Below, in pieces: positions 1 through 10,419 of a DNA stretch of 64,000 bases. The stretch's first letter is position 1. Each line of letters starts with the position of its first letter. The stretch lies in the NCBI RefSeq assembly GCF_014077625.1, contig NZ_JACFXU010000013.1, positions 496,001-560,000 on the forward strand, in the 5' to 3' direction. The notes beneath the pieces were generated by a model that was given only the letters and a program-made list of their open reading frames with translations, did no database searches and had not been told where the DNA came from. Source of the DNA: Sediminihaliea albiluteola. Its GTDB lineage: Bacteria > Pseudomonadota > Gammaproteobacteria > Pseudomonadales > Halieaceae. Made by a program: the position numbers and the translations under genes.

Positions 1-54
1 TTCACTGTAAAACGCTATCACGCTGCCACTGGTATTAGATAAGGACGCGAGGCT

Positions 55-1317
55 TTGCGCTCAGTTCGGGGCTTACTTGATCATTACGCGCTTTTTGTTG
101 GGCTGCGCTATAGCTTTAGCCGTAAACGCAATCGTTTCACTAGCTTAATTGCCTTGATGTCGATGCTCGGCATGGTTATCGGCGTGGCCAGTTTGATCAC
201 TGTACTGTCAGTGATGAACGGCTTTTCAGCTGAGTTGCGCCATCGTATTTTATCCCTTGTGCCACATGGTTATGTCGAGTCAAACGGCCCGGGCATAAGT
301 GATTGGCGTCAGCTCGCCGCTGATCTTAAGCAGGCGCCTGCTGTGCTAGCTGTATCACCCTATATCAGCGATAAAGTCATATTCGGCGGTCGTCACCTAT
401 TACGTGGTGGGGTCTTGACTGCCATCGATCCACAAAGTGAAGCAGAAGTTTCACGCATGCCAGAGTCGATCATCCTTGGCTCCCTAGATGAGTTGACTGA
501 GACGCCGTTCTCCGTCGTGCTTGGAGCCAGTCTCGCTCGAGTACTGGGCGTCGGCCTTGGGGACCGTCTGGAAGTGACCATTCCTCGTCTCACGGTGAGT
601 CCATTAGGGCTGTTCCCGCGCAGTAAGCGCTTAGTGGTGGTGGCATTGTTCGAAGTGGGTGCTGAGCCTGATTCCTACCAAGCGTATGTATCTTTGCGCA
701 CTGGTCAAAAGCTCTTTGGCGGCGGTGATCGAGTGGCGGGTTTACAGCTTAAAACTAAGGATTTGTTTAGCGCGCCGCAAACCCTCAATGCACTCGCCAG
801 CACTCTCCCAGCAGGTCTTAGCGTACGCGATTGGAGCCAGACCCAGGGTTCACTGTTTCGCGCGGTGAAGATGGAAAAGATAATGGTCAGTCTCCTATTG
901 CTCAGCGTGGTTGCGGTGGCGGCCTTCAATATTGTGTCAACCTTGGTCATGTCGGTGGCTGAAAAGCGTCGAGATATCGCGGTGCTGCGCACCATGGGTG
1001 CAAGAGCAGGTGGTGTGATGGCCATCTTCGTAGCCCATGGCCTTGGCTTGGCGGGTGTGGGTATTGCCTTGGGCTGCGCTGTCGGCGTGCTCTTAGCCAG
1101 TTATATCGCCGAGGTGACTCGTTTCTTTGAGCAATTATTGGGAGTGAAATTGTTCGATCCAAGCGTATATTTCATTAGTGAGTTGCCTTCACAGCTACAG
1201 TGGAGTGATGTTGTGACGGTGGTCTTTGCTTCATTCCTGCTGAGTTTGATCGCTACCTTGTACCCCGCCTGGCGGGCGGCCCACATCGCACCAGCTGAGG
1301 TCTTGCGCTATGAGTGA
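55..1317 (+). CDS. lolC: Lipoprotein-releasing ABC transporter permease LolC
   Basis: Inner-membrane permease of the LolCDE complex, which extracts mature outer-membrane lipoproteins from the inner membrane and hands them to LolA. The 420-residue protein has the family layout: an N-terminal membrane helix (about residues 28-55, with [10 protein letters not shown]), a periplasmic MacB-like domain, then three C-terminal helices from about residue 275 with [20 protein letters not shown]. The start is TTG, chosen because an AAGGA sequence lies about 9 bases upstream. The gene overlaps lolD by 8 bases and is the first of a lolC-lolD-lolE set. Assignment to LolC rather than LolE rests on gene order. 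Confidence 0.93.
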   Translation: MRSVRGLLDHYALFVGLRYSFSRKRNRFTSLIALMSMLGMVIGVASLITVLSVMNGFSAELRHRILSLVPHGYVESNGPGISDWRQLAADLKQAPAVLAVSPYISDKVIFGGRHLLRGGVLTAIDPQSEAEVSRMPESIILGSLDELTETPFSVVLGASLARVLGVGLGDRLEVTIPRLTVSPLGLFPRSKRLVVVALFEVGAEPDSYQAYVSLRTGQKLFGGGDRVAGLQLKTKDLFSAPQTLNALASTLPAGLSVRDWSQTQGSLFRAVKMEKIMVSLLLLSVVAVAAFNIVSTLVMSVAEKRRDIAVLRTMGARAGGVMAIFVAHGLGLAGVGIALGCAVGVLLASYIAEVTRFFEQLLGVKLFDPSVYFISELPSQLQWSDVVTVVFASFLLSLIATLYPAWRAAHIAPAEVLRYE

Positions 1318-1993
1318 AGCGGTGTTGCTGTGTGAGGGACTGAGCCGAGTGTATCGCGACGGCGATCGCAGCGTGCAGGTGCTTGATAATGTGGAGTTTC
1401 ATTTACGCCCGGGCGAGCGAGTGGCCATTATTGGTGCCTCGGGCTCTGGCAAGTCAACCTTGCTCAATCTCTTGGGTGGGCTCGATGAGCCCAGCTCTGG
1501 CCGTGTGGTCATGTCTGGCCAAGATATGGCGCAGCTCTCTGAAGCCGAGCGCTGCCGCCTGCGCAATGAGCGTTTAGGCTTTGTCTATCAGTTTCACCAC
1601 TTGCTGCCTGAATTCGATGCCCGTGAAAATGTGGCTATGCCATTGTTAATTGGCGGCACTAGTCGCAAGCAGGCCCTCGCCAGTGCCGATGCTATGTTAG
1701 AGCGGGTGGGCATGGGGCACCGCCTGAGCCATCGCCCAGGCCAGCTCTCGGGTGGAGAGCGCCAGCGGGTGGCTATTGCTCGCTCCTTGGTGACTCGCCC
1801 CGACTGCGTGCTAATGGATGAACCTACAGGCAACCTCGATCCCAAATCCGCCGAGCAACTCTTAGCCCTTATTGATGAGCTGGGGCAGGAGCGGGCGTCT
1901 TTTGTTGTGGTTACCCATGATCCGGCAATTGCAGCGCGTATGCACCGCACCCTAGAACTACAGCATGGCCGCTTATTGGAGCTGTCCCAGTGA
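1310..1993 (+). CDS. lolD: Lipoprotein-releasing ABC transporter ATPase LolD
   Basis: Cytoplasmic ATPase that powers LolCDE. All ABC motifs are visible in 227 residues: Walker [11 protein letters not shown]-loop region [10 protein letters not shown], signature [14 protein letters not shown], Walker [12 protein letters not shown] and switch histidine in [14 protein letters not shown] and EPTGNLD are typical of the LolD/MacB branch. The gene overlaps both neighbours (8 bases with lolC, 4 bases with lolE as GTGA), so the three are almost certainly translationally coupled. Confidence 0.96.
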   Translation: MSEAVLLCEGLSRVYRDGDRSVQVLDNVEFHLRPGERVAIIGASGSGKSTLLNLLGGLDEPSSGRVVMSGQDMAQLSEAERCRLRNERLGFVYQFHHLLPEFDARENVAMPLLIGGTSRKQALASADAMLERVGMGHRLSHRPGQLSGGERQRVAIARSLVTRPDCVLMDEPTGNLDPKSAEQLLALIDELGQERASFVVVTHDPAIAARMHRTLELQHGRLLELSQ

Positions 1994-3240
1994 CAAGTGG
2001 CGAGTTAGTGCGCGTGGCATGGCGCTATAGCTTCGCCTTTGGCAAGGGGCATCTCTCGACCTTCCTGTCGATGCTCTCCACTTTGGGGCTTATTTTGGCC
2101 ATCACACTGTTGATTACGGTGTTGTCCGTGATGAATGGTTTTGATAAAGAAATGCGCGAACGGATTTTGTCCCTAGTGCCCCATGTGTCGCTATTGTCTT
2201 ATCAGGGCTTAGAAGATTGGCCAACGATGGCCCAGCACTTGCTGCAGCAGCCAGAAGTACTCACAGCGCAGCCTTTTGTTCAGTTTGACGCCTTATTTCT
2301 CCGCGGCAATGAAATAGAGACTACCCGAGGCTTAGGTTTAGCCGTGGGGGCTACGGCAGAGCCCCAGCAAGGCTTACTCGCAGCTCTCAATGCCACAGAG
2401 CTGGAGCGCTTTCGCCAAGATCCCAATGGTTTGATCCTTGGCAGAGCCGTGGCGGAAAACCTATCAGCACAAGTCGGCGACAGTCTCACTGTCATTGCGC
2501 CATCTCTTGAGCGCCCAGGTAGTGCGCAGTCAGCTCGTTTTGCCACAACCACGCTCTCCGCGATTCTTGATACCGGCACTGAACTCGATCAGATCACCGC
2601 CATAGTGCACATTGAGCAGGCATCAGAGATTGCTGGTTTACATGGTGCTGTGAGTGGGCTGCAGCTCAGTGTTAGTGATATTTTTTCTGTTACCCGCATT
2701 GCTTGGGAATTGGTTCAGGAGCTGCCGCCAGGCTTTTATGCCAGCAACTGGATGCAAACCCACGGCAACCTCTATGCGGCGATTCAACTATCTCGCGATT
2801 TGGTTTCTATTTTGCTGTTTTCCATTATCGGCGTGGCGGCATTCAACGTGGTGTCATCGCTGGTTCTAGTGGTCTTTGACAAGCAAGGCGATATCGCCAT
2901 TTTGCGTACACTGGGTGCTTCCAGTACTGACATTGCATGGATTTTTGTTCTGCAAGGGGGCTTGATTGGCCTTGTCGGTGTCGCAGTGGGTTGCACTTTA
3001 GGTGTGCTCAGCAGTCTTCTGGTGCCCAGTGCCGTCGCGGCTTTGGAGCACTTACTCAATTTACGCTTCTTAAGTACAGATGTCTATCCAGTGTCTTTTC
3101 TGCCAGTTGATGTCTTGGCTAGCGATGTACTGATAGTGGGGGGAGTGGCTTTTGCTATGTGTGTCTTAGCGGCAATTTACCCCGCACGCCGTGCAGCAGG
3201 CTTGGCGCCAGCGCAGATTCTGAATCAGGAAATCAGCTAA
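1990..3240 (+). CDS. lolE: Lipoprotein-releasing ABC transporter permease LolE
   Basis: Second permease of LolCDE, a paralogue of the upstream LolC (both contain [10 protein letters not shown] near the N-terminus and an [28 protein letters not shown]-type stretch before the last helices). It is 416 residues long with an N-terminal helix, a periplasmic domain and three C-terminal helices. The GTG start overlaps the lolD stop. It is the last gene of the set; the next gene lies on the opposite strand, and I see no convincing terminator in the 105-base gap. Confidence 0.93.
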   Translation: MTSGELVRVAWRYSFAFGKGHLSTFLSMLSTLGLILAITLLITVLSVMNGFDKEMRERILSLVPHVSLLSYQGLEDWPTMAQHLLQQPEVLTAQPFVQFDALFLRGNEIETTRGLGLAVGATAEPQQGLLAALNATELERFRQDPNGLILGRAVAENLSAQVGDSLTVIAPSLERPGSAQSARFATTTLSAILDTGTELDQITAIVHIEQASEIAGLHGAVSGLQLSVSDIFSVTRIAWELVQELPPGFYASNWMQTHGNLYAAIQLSRDLVSILLFSIIGVAAFNVVSSLVLVVFDKQGDIAILRTLGASSTDIAWIFVLQGGLIGLVGVAVGCTLGVLSSLLVPSAVAALEHLLNLRFLSTDVYPVSFLPVDVLASDVLIVGGVAFAMCVLAAIYPARRAAGLAPAQILNQEIS

Positions 3241-3345
3241 GTAGCATGCTCTTTAAGTCTTAGCGATGTAGCGGACTGTATTATGAGCCTTGGCTGCTTG
3301 CCATCACAGTGTGCAGGGCTGATTGAGTCAACCTTGCTGTAGCCG

Positions 3346-3894
3346 TTATTTGCCTTCATTGGCATGCCCTGTAGTGCGCGCCTTGCGTTTTGCAGCGCGG
3401 ACTTTCCACATGGATACCACGCGCCAGCGCCACAGCATGCTGATGATAAAATAGCCCATGGAGCCAAAAAATAAGCCACAAATCAGGCAGCCCAGTAGAA
3501 ACGGTTCCCAAATGGCGAGCAAGTTGCTGGAGAGCCATTCCCAGCTAAGATCAAACTCCACCGATTGCACTGGCACATCAATTAATAAGGCGCCGACTTT
3601 GTAGGCCATATAAAAAATTGGTGGCATGGTCAGTGGGTTAGTCACCCAGATTAGGCTGATAGAGATCGGCAAATTACAGCGCAATAGGATAGCCAGTAGC
3701 GCGGCGATTACCATCTGCCCGGGAAGGGGAACAAAGGCAACAAACAGGCCGACAAAAAAAGCCATAGAGGCTGAATAGCGGTTGATGTGCCACAAATTCG
3801 ACTCATAAATCCATTCCCCAAGCACACCTAATGCTTTGATCTCACGTATGCGTGCAGGGGAGGGCACCAATTGTTTCAGGGTATGCTTGGGCAT
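3346..3894 (-). CDS. DUF2062 domain membrane protein
   Basis: Small inner-membrane protein of the DUF2062 family; biochemical role unknown. The characteristic part is FVGLFVAFVPLPGQMVIA followed by LIWVTNPLTMPPIFYMAY, between two membrane segments, with a further C-terminal helix and a basic tail. The frame stays open to 4011 (221 residues), but the protein beginning MPKHTLKQLVPSP matches the usual N-terminus of the family, so I place the start at the ATG ending at 3894 (182 residues). There is no strong ribosome-binding site for either start. It sits between lolE and comEC, as in pseudomonads. Confidence 0.85.
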   Translation of the reverse strand: MPKHTLKQLVPSPARIREIKALGVLGEWIYESNLWHINRYSASMAFFVGLFVAFVPLPGQMVIAALLAILLRCNLPISISLIWVTNPLTMPPIFYMAYKVGALLIDVPVQSVEFDLSWEWLSSNLLAIWEPFLLGCLICGLFFGSMGYFIISMLWRWRVVSMWKVRAAKRKARTTGHANEGK

Positions 3895-4019
3895 CAGTTG
3901 GTTGAAATGGACGTGTGATCTCAGTGCGGCAAGTGTTTGACTGTTATCACGATAGCGAATCGTGTTTAACAGCCGACATGGACGCCTATTATGCCCCTTA
4001 ATTTCATCCATTCATACAG

Positions 4020-6365
4020 ATGCAAGTTTGCTTAGCTAGCTTAGCCCTTGGGCTCTTAATCAGTGCTTGGCTCAGTGAACTGCCATCGCTGCCATGGGCG
4101 GTATTGGCAGCTCTGGGCTCAGTGCTGTGCTGCTGGCTCGGCCGAATAGCTATCAAGGCCGAACAGTGGGCCGCCCCTTATCTAGTCGCCTGCTCTTTTA
4201 TCACTGGCTTAAGCTTGGGTTTATTAATGGGCGTGCTGCATGGCACTCAATTACTGAGCCATCAACTACCGCAGGACTGCGTGCGCAGCCTGCTGCAGGT
4301 CCAAGGGCGCATCATCTCACTGCCACGTGTCACTGTGTTTAGAGAGCAACAGCGCCAGCAGCGTTTTGAGTTTGCGGTGGAACACTTAAGTCCCGCTTAC
4401 TGCAGTGCTCCGAAACGTCTGCTGCTAGCTTATTACGGCGATGCCGACTTGCTGCCCGGTGAGCGCTGGCAATTTGAACTGCGCCTTAAAAGGCCTTGGG
4501 GTATGGTCAATCCTGGCTCCTTTAATATGCAGTCTTGGTTCGCCAGCAGTGGTATCCATGCCACAGGCAGTGTTCGCAAAGCTACGGCAGTAAAACTACC
4601 ATCTAGCCTGTCGTTGGCAAATTTTCACCACCGCGTCAGAGCAGGTATTACGGCCAAAATAGCCGCCCTGGAGTTAACACCCGAATCACGGGCGGTACTA
4701 CAAGCAGTGACTGTGGCAGACCGCAGTGGCATCGATAGCAGTTTGTGGCGCCTATGCCAGCATTTTGGCGTCAATCACCTCTTAGTTATTTCTGGCCTGC
4801 ATATTGGCTTAGTGGCCCTGGTGGGCTTTGCTCTAGGGCGAGTACTGGCGCTGCCCCTCTTGTTAATGGGCTACCAGCGCAGTGCACTTATCTTTCCCAG
4901 TGTCTTGGCTTTACTCTTAGCCACGGCTTATACCGCTCTAGCGGGCTTTAGTTTGGCCACAGTGCGCGCGCTTACTATGTTGGCTTGTGTTGTAGTGGCA
5001 AGCTTGTGTGCTCGCGCCGCCGGATCTTGGCGCAATTTATTGCTAGCAGCAGCGCTGTTGCTGATTGTTAATCCTTTAGCAGGGCTCAGCAGTGGCTTCT
5101 GGCTGTCCTTTGCTGCAGTGGCCTGCTTACTCTGGCTGGCGCTATGGCAAAGCCAGACTCGACTTTGGTGGCAGGCGGCTGCGACCCATGGCTATATGGC
5201 CTTGGCAATGCTCCCTTTATGCGCGTGGTGGTTCGGTGGCTTTAGTCAGCTCGCAGCGCCGTCTAACTTGTTGCTGGTGCCCTTATTGGGCTTTTATGTG
5301 GTGCCGCTGGCCCTCTGCGCCACGGCACTATCTCTGGCTGGCTTGGCAGCTGCGCAGACACTCTGGCTGTGGGCTGCATGGCCCTTAGAATACTTAATTC
5401 CAGCGGCATATGCGCTCGATAGTGCACAACCACAATGGCTCTATCGAAATCTCAGCCCTGGGCCACTGGCCGCCTGCATTGGCTTGGCTGCGGTCGCGAT
5501 GGCTGCGCTTCCCAATAACTGGCGTATGCGCTTATTACTGCCGGTCTTTTTGCTGCCCTTAGTGATCATGCCGCGGCAGGCTCGACTGGCAAATGATGAA
5601 GCTGTTCACTTACTATTTATTGATGTGGGGCAGGGCAATGCGGTGTTGTTGTATAACAAGCACCATGCCTTGTTGTATGACACCGGAGGTGGCGTGCCAG
5701 GCAATTACACAGTTGCCGAGAGCGTTATTATCCCGCTATTGCGTGAACGGGGTATTGCCAAACTCGACACCTTGATTGTCAGTCACGCCGATAGTGACCA
5801 TAGTGCAGGCCTCCTAGATCTAATGGATCGAGTGCCGGTTGCAGCCTTAAAAACCGGCATAGAACCGCTCCATAGCTTTCCTCAGCAAGCCTGCCGAGCG
5901 GGTTCTGCCTGGCAGTGGCCCGGCAGCTCGGTCAGATTTCGTGTTTTGGCCCCAGCCAATGAGCGCGGCTTGAGTCGCAATAACGGCTCCTGTGTTTTGC
6001 AGATCCACATTGCTGATCGAGGCATATTGCTTGCGGGTGATATTGATGTCGATCGAGAGCGGGCATTAGTGCGCTATTGGGGCGAGGATTTGCGCAGTGA
6101 TTGGTTGTTAGCAGCCCATCACGGCAGTGCTTCGTCGAGCGCTTACGCGTGGCTGAAAACAGTCCAGCCACAGCACATAGTGTTTAGCCATGGCTATGCC
6201 AATCGCTTTGGGCACCCGCACCCGGAGGTCTTGCGTCGTAGTCGGCAAATTGGAGCAGAGCTACATTCAACCGCAGAGCAGGGCGCCATAGAGTTAATCT
6301 TTGCAGCAGACTTTCCCCCGCAAGTCATTAAACACCGCCACTTGCGGCGCTTTTATTGGATGTAG
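4020..6365 (+). CDS. comEC: DNA internalization/competence protein ComEC (Rec2)
   Basis: Polytopic inner-membrane channel for uptake of single-stranded DNA in natural transformation. The 781-residue protein has N-terminal helices and an OB-like region (about 1-200), a central ComEC/Rec2 competence domain with HFGVNHLLVISGLHIGL and many helices (about 220-510), and a C-terminal metallo-beta-lactamase domain beginning FIDVGQGNAVLL and carrying SHADSDHSAGLLDL and AAHHGS. The metal motif HxDxDH is intact, so it should be functional. The start is ATG, 9 bases beyond the end of the divergent DUF2062 open frame. Confidence 0.94.
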   Translation: MQVCLASLALGLLISAWLSELPSLPWAVLAALGSVLCCWLGRIAIKAEQWAAPYLVACSFITGLSLGLLMGVLHGTQLLSHQLPQDCVRSLLQVQGRIISLPRVTVFREQQRQQRFEFAVEHLSPAYCSAPKRLLLAYYGDADLLPGERWQFELRLKRPWGMVNPGSFNMQSWFASSGIHATGSVRKATAVKLPSSLSLANFHHRVRAGITAKIAALELTPESRAVLQAVTVADRSGIDSSLWRLCQHFGVNHLLVISGLHIGLVALVGFALGRVLALPLLLMGYQRSALIFPSVLALLLATAYTALAGFSLATVRALTMLACVVVASLCARAAGSWRNLLLAAALLLIVNPLAGLSSGFWLSFAAVACLLWLALWQSQTRLWWQAAATHGYMALAMLPLCAWWFGGFSQLAAPSNLLLVPLLGFYVVPLALCATALSLAGLAAAQTLWLWAAWPLEYLIPAAYALDSAQPQWLYRNLSPGPLAACIGLAAVAMAALPNNWRMRLLLPVFLLPLVIMPRQARLANDEAVHLLFIDVGQGNAVLLYNKHHALLYDTGGGVPGNYTVAESVIIPLLRERGIAKLDTLIVSHADSDHSAGLLDLMDRVPVAALKTGIEPLHSFPQQACRAGSAWQWPGSSVRFRVLAPANERGLSRNNGSCVLQIHIADRGILLAGDIDVDRERALVRYWGEDLRSDWLLAAHHGSASSSAYAWLKTVQPQHIVFSHGYANRFGHPHPEVLRRSRQIGAELHSTAEQGAIELIFAADFPPQVIKHRHLRRFYWM

Positions 6366-6400
6366 TGCTGCCTTAGTTTCTCCCCATCTAGCGCTATGCG

Positions 6401-6417
6401 TATAATGGGCCCATTAT
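6401..6417 (+). promoter_or_regulatory. Candidate exbB promoter with overlapping perfect palindrome
   Basis: A consensus -10 TATAAT lies at 6401-6406 and overlaps a perfect 16-base palindrome at 6402-6417 (ATAATGGGCCCATTAT). The palindrome ends 20 bases before the exbB GTG. The -35 region is poor. A repressor bound here would cover the -10 and transcription start, so the palindrome could be an operator; it could also be chance. Confidence 0.4.
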
Positions 6418-6437
6418 TTATGTGATGGGGCCTAGGT

Positions 6438-7061
6438 GTGCTTGAATTAGTGACGGCCGGGGGTTGGCTAATGCTGCTAATCCTGTTTTCTTCGGTGCTG
6501 GCAGTGGCAATTTGTATAGAGCGACTGTATACACTGAATCCGAAAAAAATTGTTCCACCACACCTGCTAGCTACGGTGTGGAAACAGCTCAAAGCGGGTG
6601 AACTGAATGCCGCGAAAATCAAAGCTCTCAAAGAGTCATCGCCTCTAGGCTGTATTCTCGCGGCGGGCTTAAGTAATGCTCGCCATGGCCGTGAAGTGAT
6701 GAAAGAGAGTATCGAGGAGGCGGCCAGTCATGTGGTTCACGACCTCGAGCGCTATTTAAATACTTTGGGTACGATCGCTGCTATCGCGCCCTTGTTAGGC
6801 CTACTTGGCACGGTTGTAGGCATGATCAAGGTATTTGCCGAGATCATGGCTCAGGGTACGGGCAATGCCAGTGCTCTGGCAGGCGGTATTTCTGAAGCCT
6901 TGATTACAACAGCCGCCGGTCTCTGTGTGGCAATTCCTGCACTGGTTATGCACCGCTATTTTAGTGGTCGCATTGACGGCATTGTTGTGGGCCTGGAACA
7001 GGAGACCATCAAATTGGTCAATGCTTTGCATGACAGCGAATTTCAGGATGTGCGCAGTTGA
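6438..7061 (+). CDS. exbB: ExbB/TolQ family proton-channel protein
   Basis: Inner-membrane proton-channel subunit that, with ExbD, uses the proton motive force to energise an outer-membrane partner. The 207-residue protein has an N-terminal helix (about 5-25) and two further helices containing the family core: TLGTIAAIAPLLGLLGTVVGMI and GISEALITTAAGLCVAIPALV. The start is GTG. It overlaps exbD by 4 bases. As in pseudomonads, the pair lies between comEC and lpxK and has no TonB gene beside it, so its client is uncertain. Confidence 0.92.
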   Translation: MLELVTAGGWLMLLILFSSVLAVAICIERLYTLNPKKIVPPHLLATVWKQLKAGELNAAKIKALKESSPLGCILAAGLSNARHGREVMKESIEEAASHVVHDLERYLNTLGTIAAIAPLLGLLGTVVGMIKVFAEIMAQGTGNASALAGGISEALITTAAGLCVAIPALVMHRYFSGRIDGIVVGLEQETIKLVNALHDSEFQDVRS

Positions 7062-7474
7062 AGTTTCGTCGCCGAGCTCAAGAAGACCTAGGGCTCAACC
7101 TGACACCACTGATTGACGTGGTATTTCTTCTGCTCATATTTTTTATGGTTTCAACCACTTTTACGCGTGAAACCCAATTGAGCATAGATCTACCGCAAGC
7201 GACCGGTTCTGCTCGGGAAAGCCATGACAAGCAAGTCGAAATCTTAATTGATGAAGCCGGCCGCTACCGAGTCAATGGCCAGAAATTAGTGGATCAGCGC
7301 CTGCGCACACTGCAGGCGGCCATTTACAAGATCGCTGCCGGTGATACCACACTGCCCATGTTAATCACTGCCGATGCGCAGTCTTCACATGAGTCGGTGG
7401 TGCGAGCCATGGATGCCGCTGGGCAAATGGGCTTTATACATTTGAGTATTACTACACAGCAACCCGCAGATTAG
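7058..7474 (+). CDS. exbD: ExbD/TolR family biopolymer transport protein
   Basis: Partner of the upstream ExbB. It is 138 residues with a short cytoplasmic N-terminus, one membrane helix carrying the essential aspartate in LTPLIDVVFLLLIFFMVSTTF, and a periplasmic TolR-like domain. The TTG start overlaps the exbB stop (TTGA), indicating coupled translation. The helix aspartate (Asp20) is the expected proton-carrying residue of the family. Confidence 0.93.
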   Translation: MKFRRRAQEDLGLNLTPLIDVVFLLLIFFMVSTTFTRETQLSIDLPQATGSARESHDKQVEILIDEAGRYRVNGQKLVDQRLRTLQAAIYKIAAGDTTLPMLITADAQSSHESVVRAMDAAGQMGFIHLSITTQQPAD

Positions 7475-7499
7475 CCTGCGGCATTAGAGTGAGATTTTA

Positions 7500-9332
7500 A
7501 TGGCAAGTAAACACGGCCACGGCCGGCAGCCACAAGCAAATGACTGGCAGCTCTATCGTCGTTTAATGAGCTATGTGCTGCCTTACTGGTACATATTTGC
7601 CTTCAGTCTTGGCGGATTTATCATTTATTCGATGGGCAACGTCTTGCTGGCGGACTTGATGCAGTTTTTGCTCGATTCGCTCAATGACTCCGACCAAGCT
7701 GACTCAGGCATTGTGGCTGGCTTTGCCTATCGGGTCTGGGACATCGGCGATATGAGCAAGCTTGAGTTTGCCCGGGTTGCCGTGCCGGTCGCTATGGTGG
7801 TGTTGGCATCGACCCGGGCCATGGGCTTCTTTGTCGGCACCTACTTTATGAACCACATCGCGCGCAATTTAGTTCACAAGCTGCGCTGCCAGCTCTTTGA
7901 CAAGATGCTTCAGGCTCCTAGCGCCTATTATGACACCTATAGCCAGGGCGTGTTGATCTCCAAGATTACCTACAACGTTGAGCAGGTCACTGGCGCAGCA
8001 ACTAAAGCACTGAAGATCGTTGTGCGTGAAGGTCTCACAGTGGTGGCTTTGCTGGGCTACATGCTCTACTTGAACTGGCGTTTGTGCCTAGTGTTTTTTG
8101 CCGTAGCTCCACTGATTGCCTTGGTTGTGACAGTGGTCGGCAAGCACTTCCGTCGCTATAGCCGGCGTATCCAGTCATCGATGGGCGATGTCACTCAGGT
8201 GAGCAACGAAAGTATCGGCGCTTATAAAGAAGTGCGGCTCTTTGGCGGCCAAGCTCAGCAGGGTGAGCGCTTTCGCAGTGCCAGTGAATACAATATTAAC
8301 CAGAGTTTGAAACTGGCTTTTGCTGACGCACTGAGTACTCCGGTAATTCAAACCTTGCTGGCCACAGCCCTCGCTGCGCTGGTGTGGTTCGCCTTAAACC
8401 CTAGTATTTTAAGTGGTTTCAGCGCCGGTTCACTGGTCGCTTTTTTAACCGCCGCTGGCCAGCTGGGCAAGCCGATTCGTCAGCTCAGTGGTATACAGAG
8501 CGTCATTCAGCGCGGCTTGGCAGCTTGTGAAGATATCTTCGATCAGCTCGATCAAGAGTCTGAAATTGACAACGGCAGCTATCAAGTTGAACGAGCCGAG
8601 GGGCGCATTGAGTTTCGCGACCTTAGCTTTGCTTATCCAGGTACTGAGCAGAATGTCTTGTCGCAGATTAATCTTGAGATCCCTGCTGGTGACACAGTGG
8701 CTTTGGTGGGGCGCTCTGGCAGCGGCAAAAGCACCATCGTGCAATTGCTGGCCCGTTTTTATCCGGTGGAGCAAGGCACTATCCTTTTAGACGGAAAGCC
8801 CTTGCCAGACTACCAACTGGCCAACCTGCGCCAGCAGCTGGCCATGGTGTCTCAGGATGTGACCCTGTTTCACGATACGGTGTATAACAACATTGCTTAT
8901 GGCTGTTTGGCTGATACCGATCGCGATACCGTGATGGCCGCGGTGGAGTTGGCCAACGCAAAGCACTTTATTGAGCAGTTGCCCGAAGGCTTTGACACTA
9001 TGCTCGGTGATGATGGTGGCGGTTTGAGTGGCGGTCAGCGTCAGCGCATCGCTATTGCCCGAGCAATTTTAAAAGATGCCCCCATTCTGATCTTAGATGA
9101 GGCGACATCAGCCCTAGATAATGAGTCTGAACACCGTATCCAGCGCGCTTTGGAAAATGTGATGTCCGATCGCACCACAGTGATCATCGCTCACCGCCTA
9201 TCGACGGTGGAGCGAGCCGACCACATTGTGGTGATGGATGAGGGGCGTATTGTTGCCAAGGGCAGTCATGCCGAATTGCTGCAGCAAAACGGTCTCTATG
9301 CTCAGCTTTATCATCAGGAGTTTAGCGATTAA
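7500..9332 (+). CDS. msbA: Lipid A export ABC transporter MsbA
   Basis: Homodimeric flippase that moves lipid A-core across the inner membrane. The 610-residue half-transporter has an N-terminal six-helix domain (about 20-340) and a C-terminal ATPase with Walker A GRSGSGKST, signature LSGGQRQRIAIARA and Walker B ILILDEATSALD, then IAHRLSTVE. The neighbouring lpxK and kdsB, both lipopolysaccharide genes, support MsbA over a generic exporter. It overlaps lpxK by one base (TAATG). A 33-residue insert-like stretch near residues 60-90 is longer than in E. coli MsbA. Confidence 0.9.
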   Translation: MASKHGHGRQPQANDWQLYRRLMSYVLPYWYIFAFSLGGFIIYSMGNVLLADLMQFLLDSLNDSDQADSGIVAGFAYRVWDIGDMSKLEFARVAVPVAMVVLASTRAMGFFVGTYFMNHIARNLVHKLRCQLFDKMLQAPSAYYDTYSQGVLISKITYNVEQVTGAATKALKIVVREGLTVVALLGYMLYLNWRLCLVFFAVAPLIALVVTVVGKHFRRYSRRIQSSMGDVTQVSNESIGAYKEVRLFGGQAQQGERFRSASEYNINQSLKLAFADALSTPVIQTLLATALAALVWFALNPSILSGFSAGSLVAFLTAAGQLGKPIRQLSGIQSVIQRGLAACEDIFDQLDQESEIDNGSYQVERAEGRIEFRDLSFAYPGTEQNVLSQINLEIPAGDTVALVGRSGSGKSTIVQLLARFYPVEQGTILLDGKPLPDYQLANLRQQLAMVSQDVTLFHDTVYNNIAYGCLADTDRDTVMAAVELANAKHFIEQLPEGFDTMLGDDGGGLSGGQRQRIAIARAILKDAPILILDEATSALDNESEHRIQRALENVMSDRTTVIIAHRLSTVERADHIVVMDEGRIVAKGSHAELLQQNGLYAQLYHQEFSD

Positions 9333-10327
9333 TGTCTGTGGCCCATCGCTTGGAGAGGGCTTGGTACGCTAAGGCTCCTTGGTTATGGCTGCTGCGGCCT
9401 CTAGAGTTTTTATTCCGCGCCATTACTTATTTGCGACGCAGCTTGTACCGCCGAGGCTGGCTCAGTAGTTACCGGGCTTCGGTACCAGTGGTGATAGTGG
9501 GCAACATCACTGTCGGTGGCACCGGCAAAACCCCTATCGTCATTGCTCTACTGGAAGCTTTGCAGGCGGCAGGCCTGCGCCCAGGAGTTGTCAGTCGTGG
9601 TTACGGTGCCAAAGTGGGCAAGACCCCACATGTCCTGAGCCAATCCAGTACCGCTGAACAGGCGGGAGATGAACCACTACTCATATACAAGCGCACCGGA
9701 GCTCCTTGTGTGGTAGCCCCTAATCGGGCAGCAGCGGTAGCTGAGTTAGAGCGCCGCTTTAGTCCCGATATTATTATCTCTGACGACGGCCTGCAGCATT
9801 ATGCTTTGCAGCGCGACTTTGAAATAGCTGTGCTGGACAATGAGCGGCGTGTTGGCAATGCCATGTGCCTACCTGCTGGGCCTTTGCGGGAGTCTGCGCA
9901 GCGCCTATCAACGGTGGATGTTGTCCTCTATCGCGGTAGTAGCTCTGCAGATAATGGTGTGCAATATATGCCAGGAGCGCTAGTTAATTTAGCTGATCAG
10001 CGCAGCCTGGCATTTAGCCAGCAGTCGATAGCATCCAAAGTCTATGCTGTGGCAGGGATTGGTCAGCCGGAGCAGTTTTTTAGCAGCTTGCGCTCTGCGG
10101 GTTTTGAGCTGATTGAGCGGCGCTTCCCCGATCATCATCTGTATCAAGCGGCTGAGCTAGAGGCCTTGCAGGATCACCCAATTATCATGACTGAAAAGGA
10201 CGCGGTAAAATGTCAGCACTTAGCGCAGGAACTCATCGCTCAAGCTTGGTTTTTACGCATAGATGCGCGCCTACCGGAGTCACTTTGCCAAGCAGTGCGG
10301 GGTTTACTTCCTGAGCAGAAAGGCTGA
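9332..10327 (+). CDS. lpxK: Tetraacyldisaccharide 4'-kinase LpxK
   Basis: Membrane-associated kinase that phosphorylates the 4' position of the lipid A precursor disaccharide. The 331-residue protein has an N-terminal amphipathic/membrane segment, the P-loop VGNITVGGTGKTP (about residues 55-67), VVSRGYG, and DDGLQHYALQRD, all diagnostic. It directly follows msbA. The small Trm112-like gene (ycaR/PA2980) usually found between lpxK and kdsB is absent here. Confidence 0.95.
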   Translation: MSVAHRLERAWYAKAPWLWLLRPLEFLFRAITYLRRSLYRRGWLSSYRASVPVVIVGNITVGGTGKTPIVIALLEALQAAGLRPGVVSRGYGAKVGKTPHVLSQSSTAEQAGDEPLLIYKRTGAPCVVAPNRAAAVAELERRFSPDIIISDDGLQHYALQRDFEIAVLDNERRVGNAMCLPAGPLRESAQRLSTVDVVLYRGSSSADNGVQYMPGALVNLADQRSLAFSQQSIASKVYAVAGIGQPEQFFSSLRSAGFELIERRFPDHHLYQAAELEALQDHPIIMTEKDAVKCQHLAQELIAQAWFLRIDARLPESLCQAVRGLLPEQKG

Positions 10328-10419
10328 GCTGGGCCTAGTGCATGGTTAATATATGGCGCGATTGATTATTTTATTCCTGTTTCACTGGGAATCCACCGCA
10401 AGTTTTTAAGAGAGAGTCC

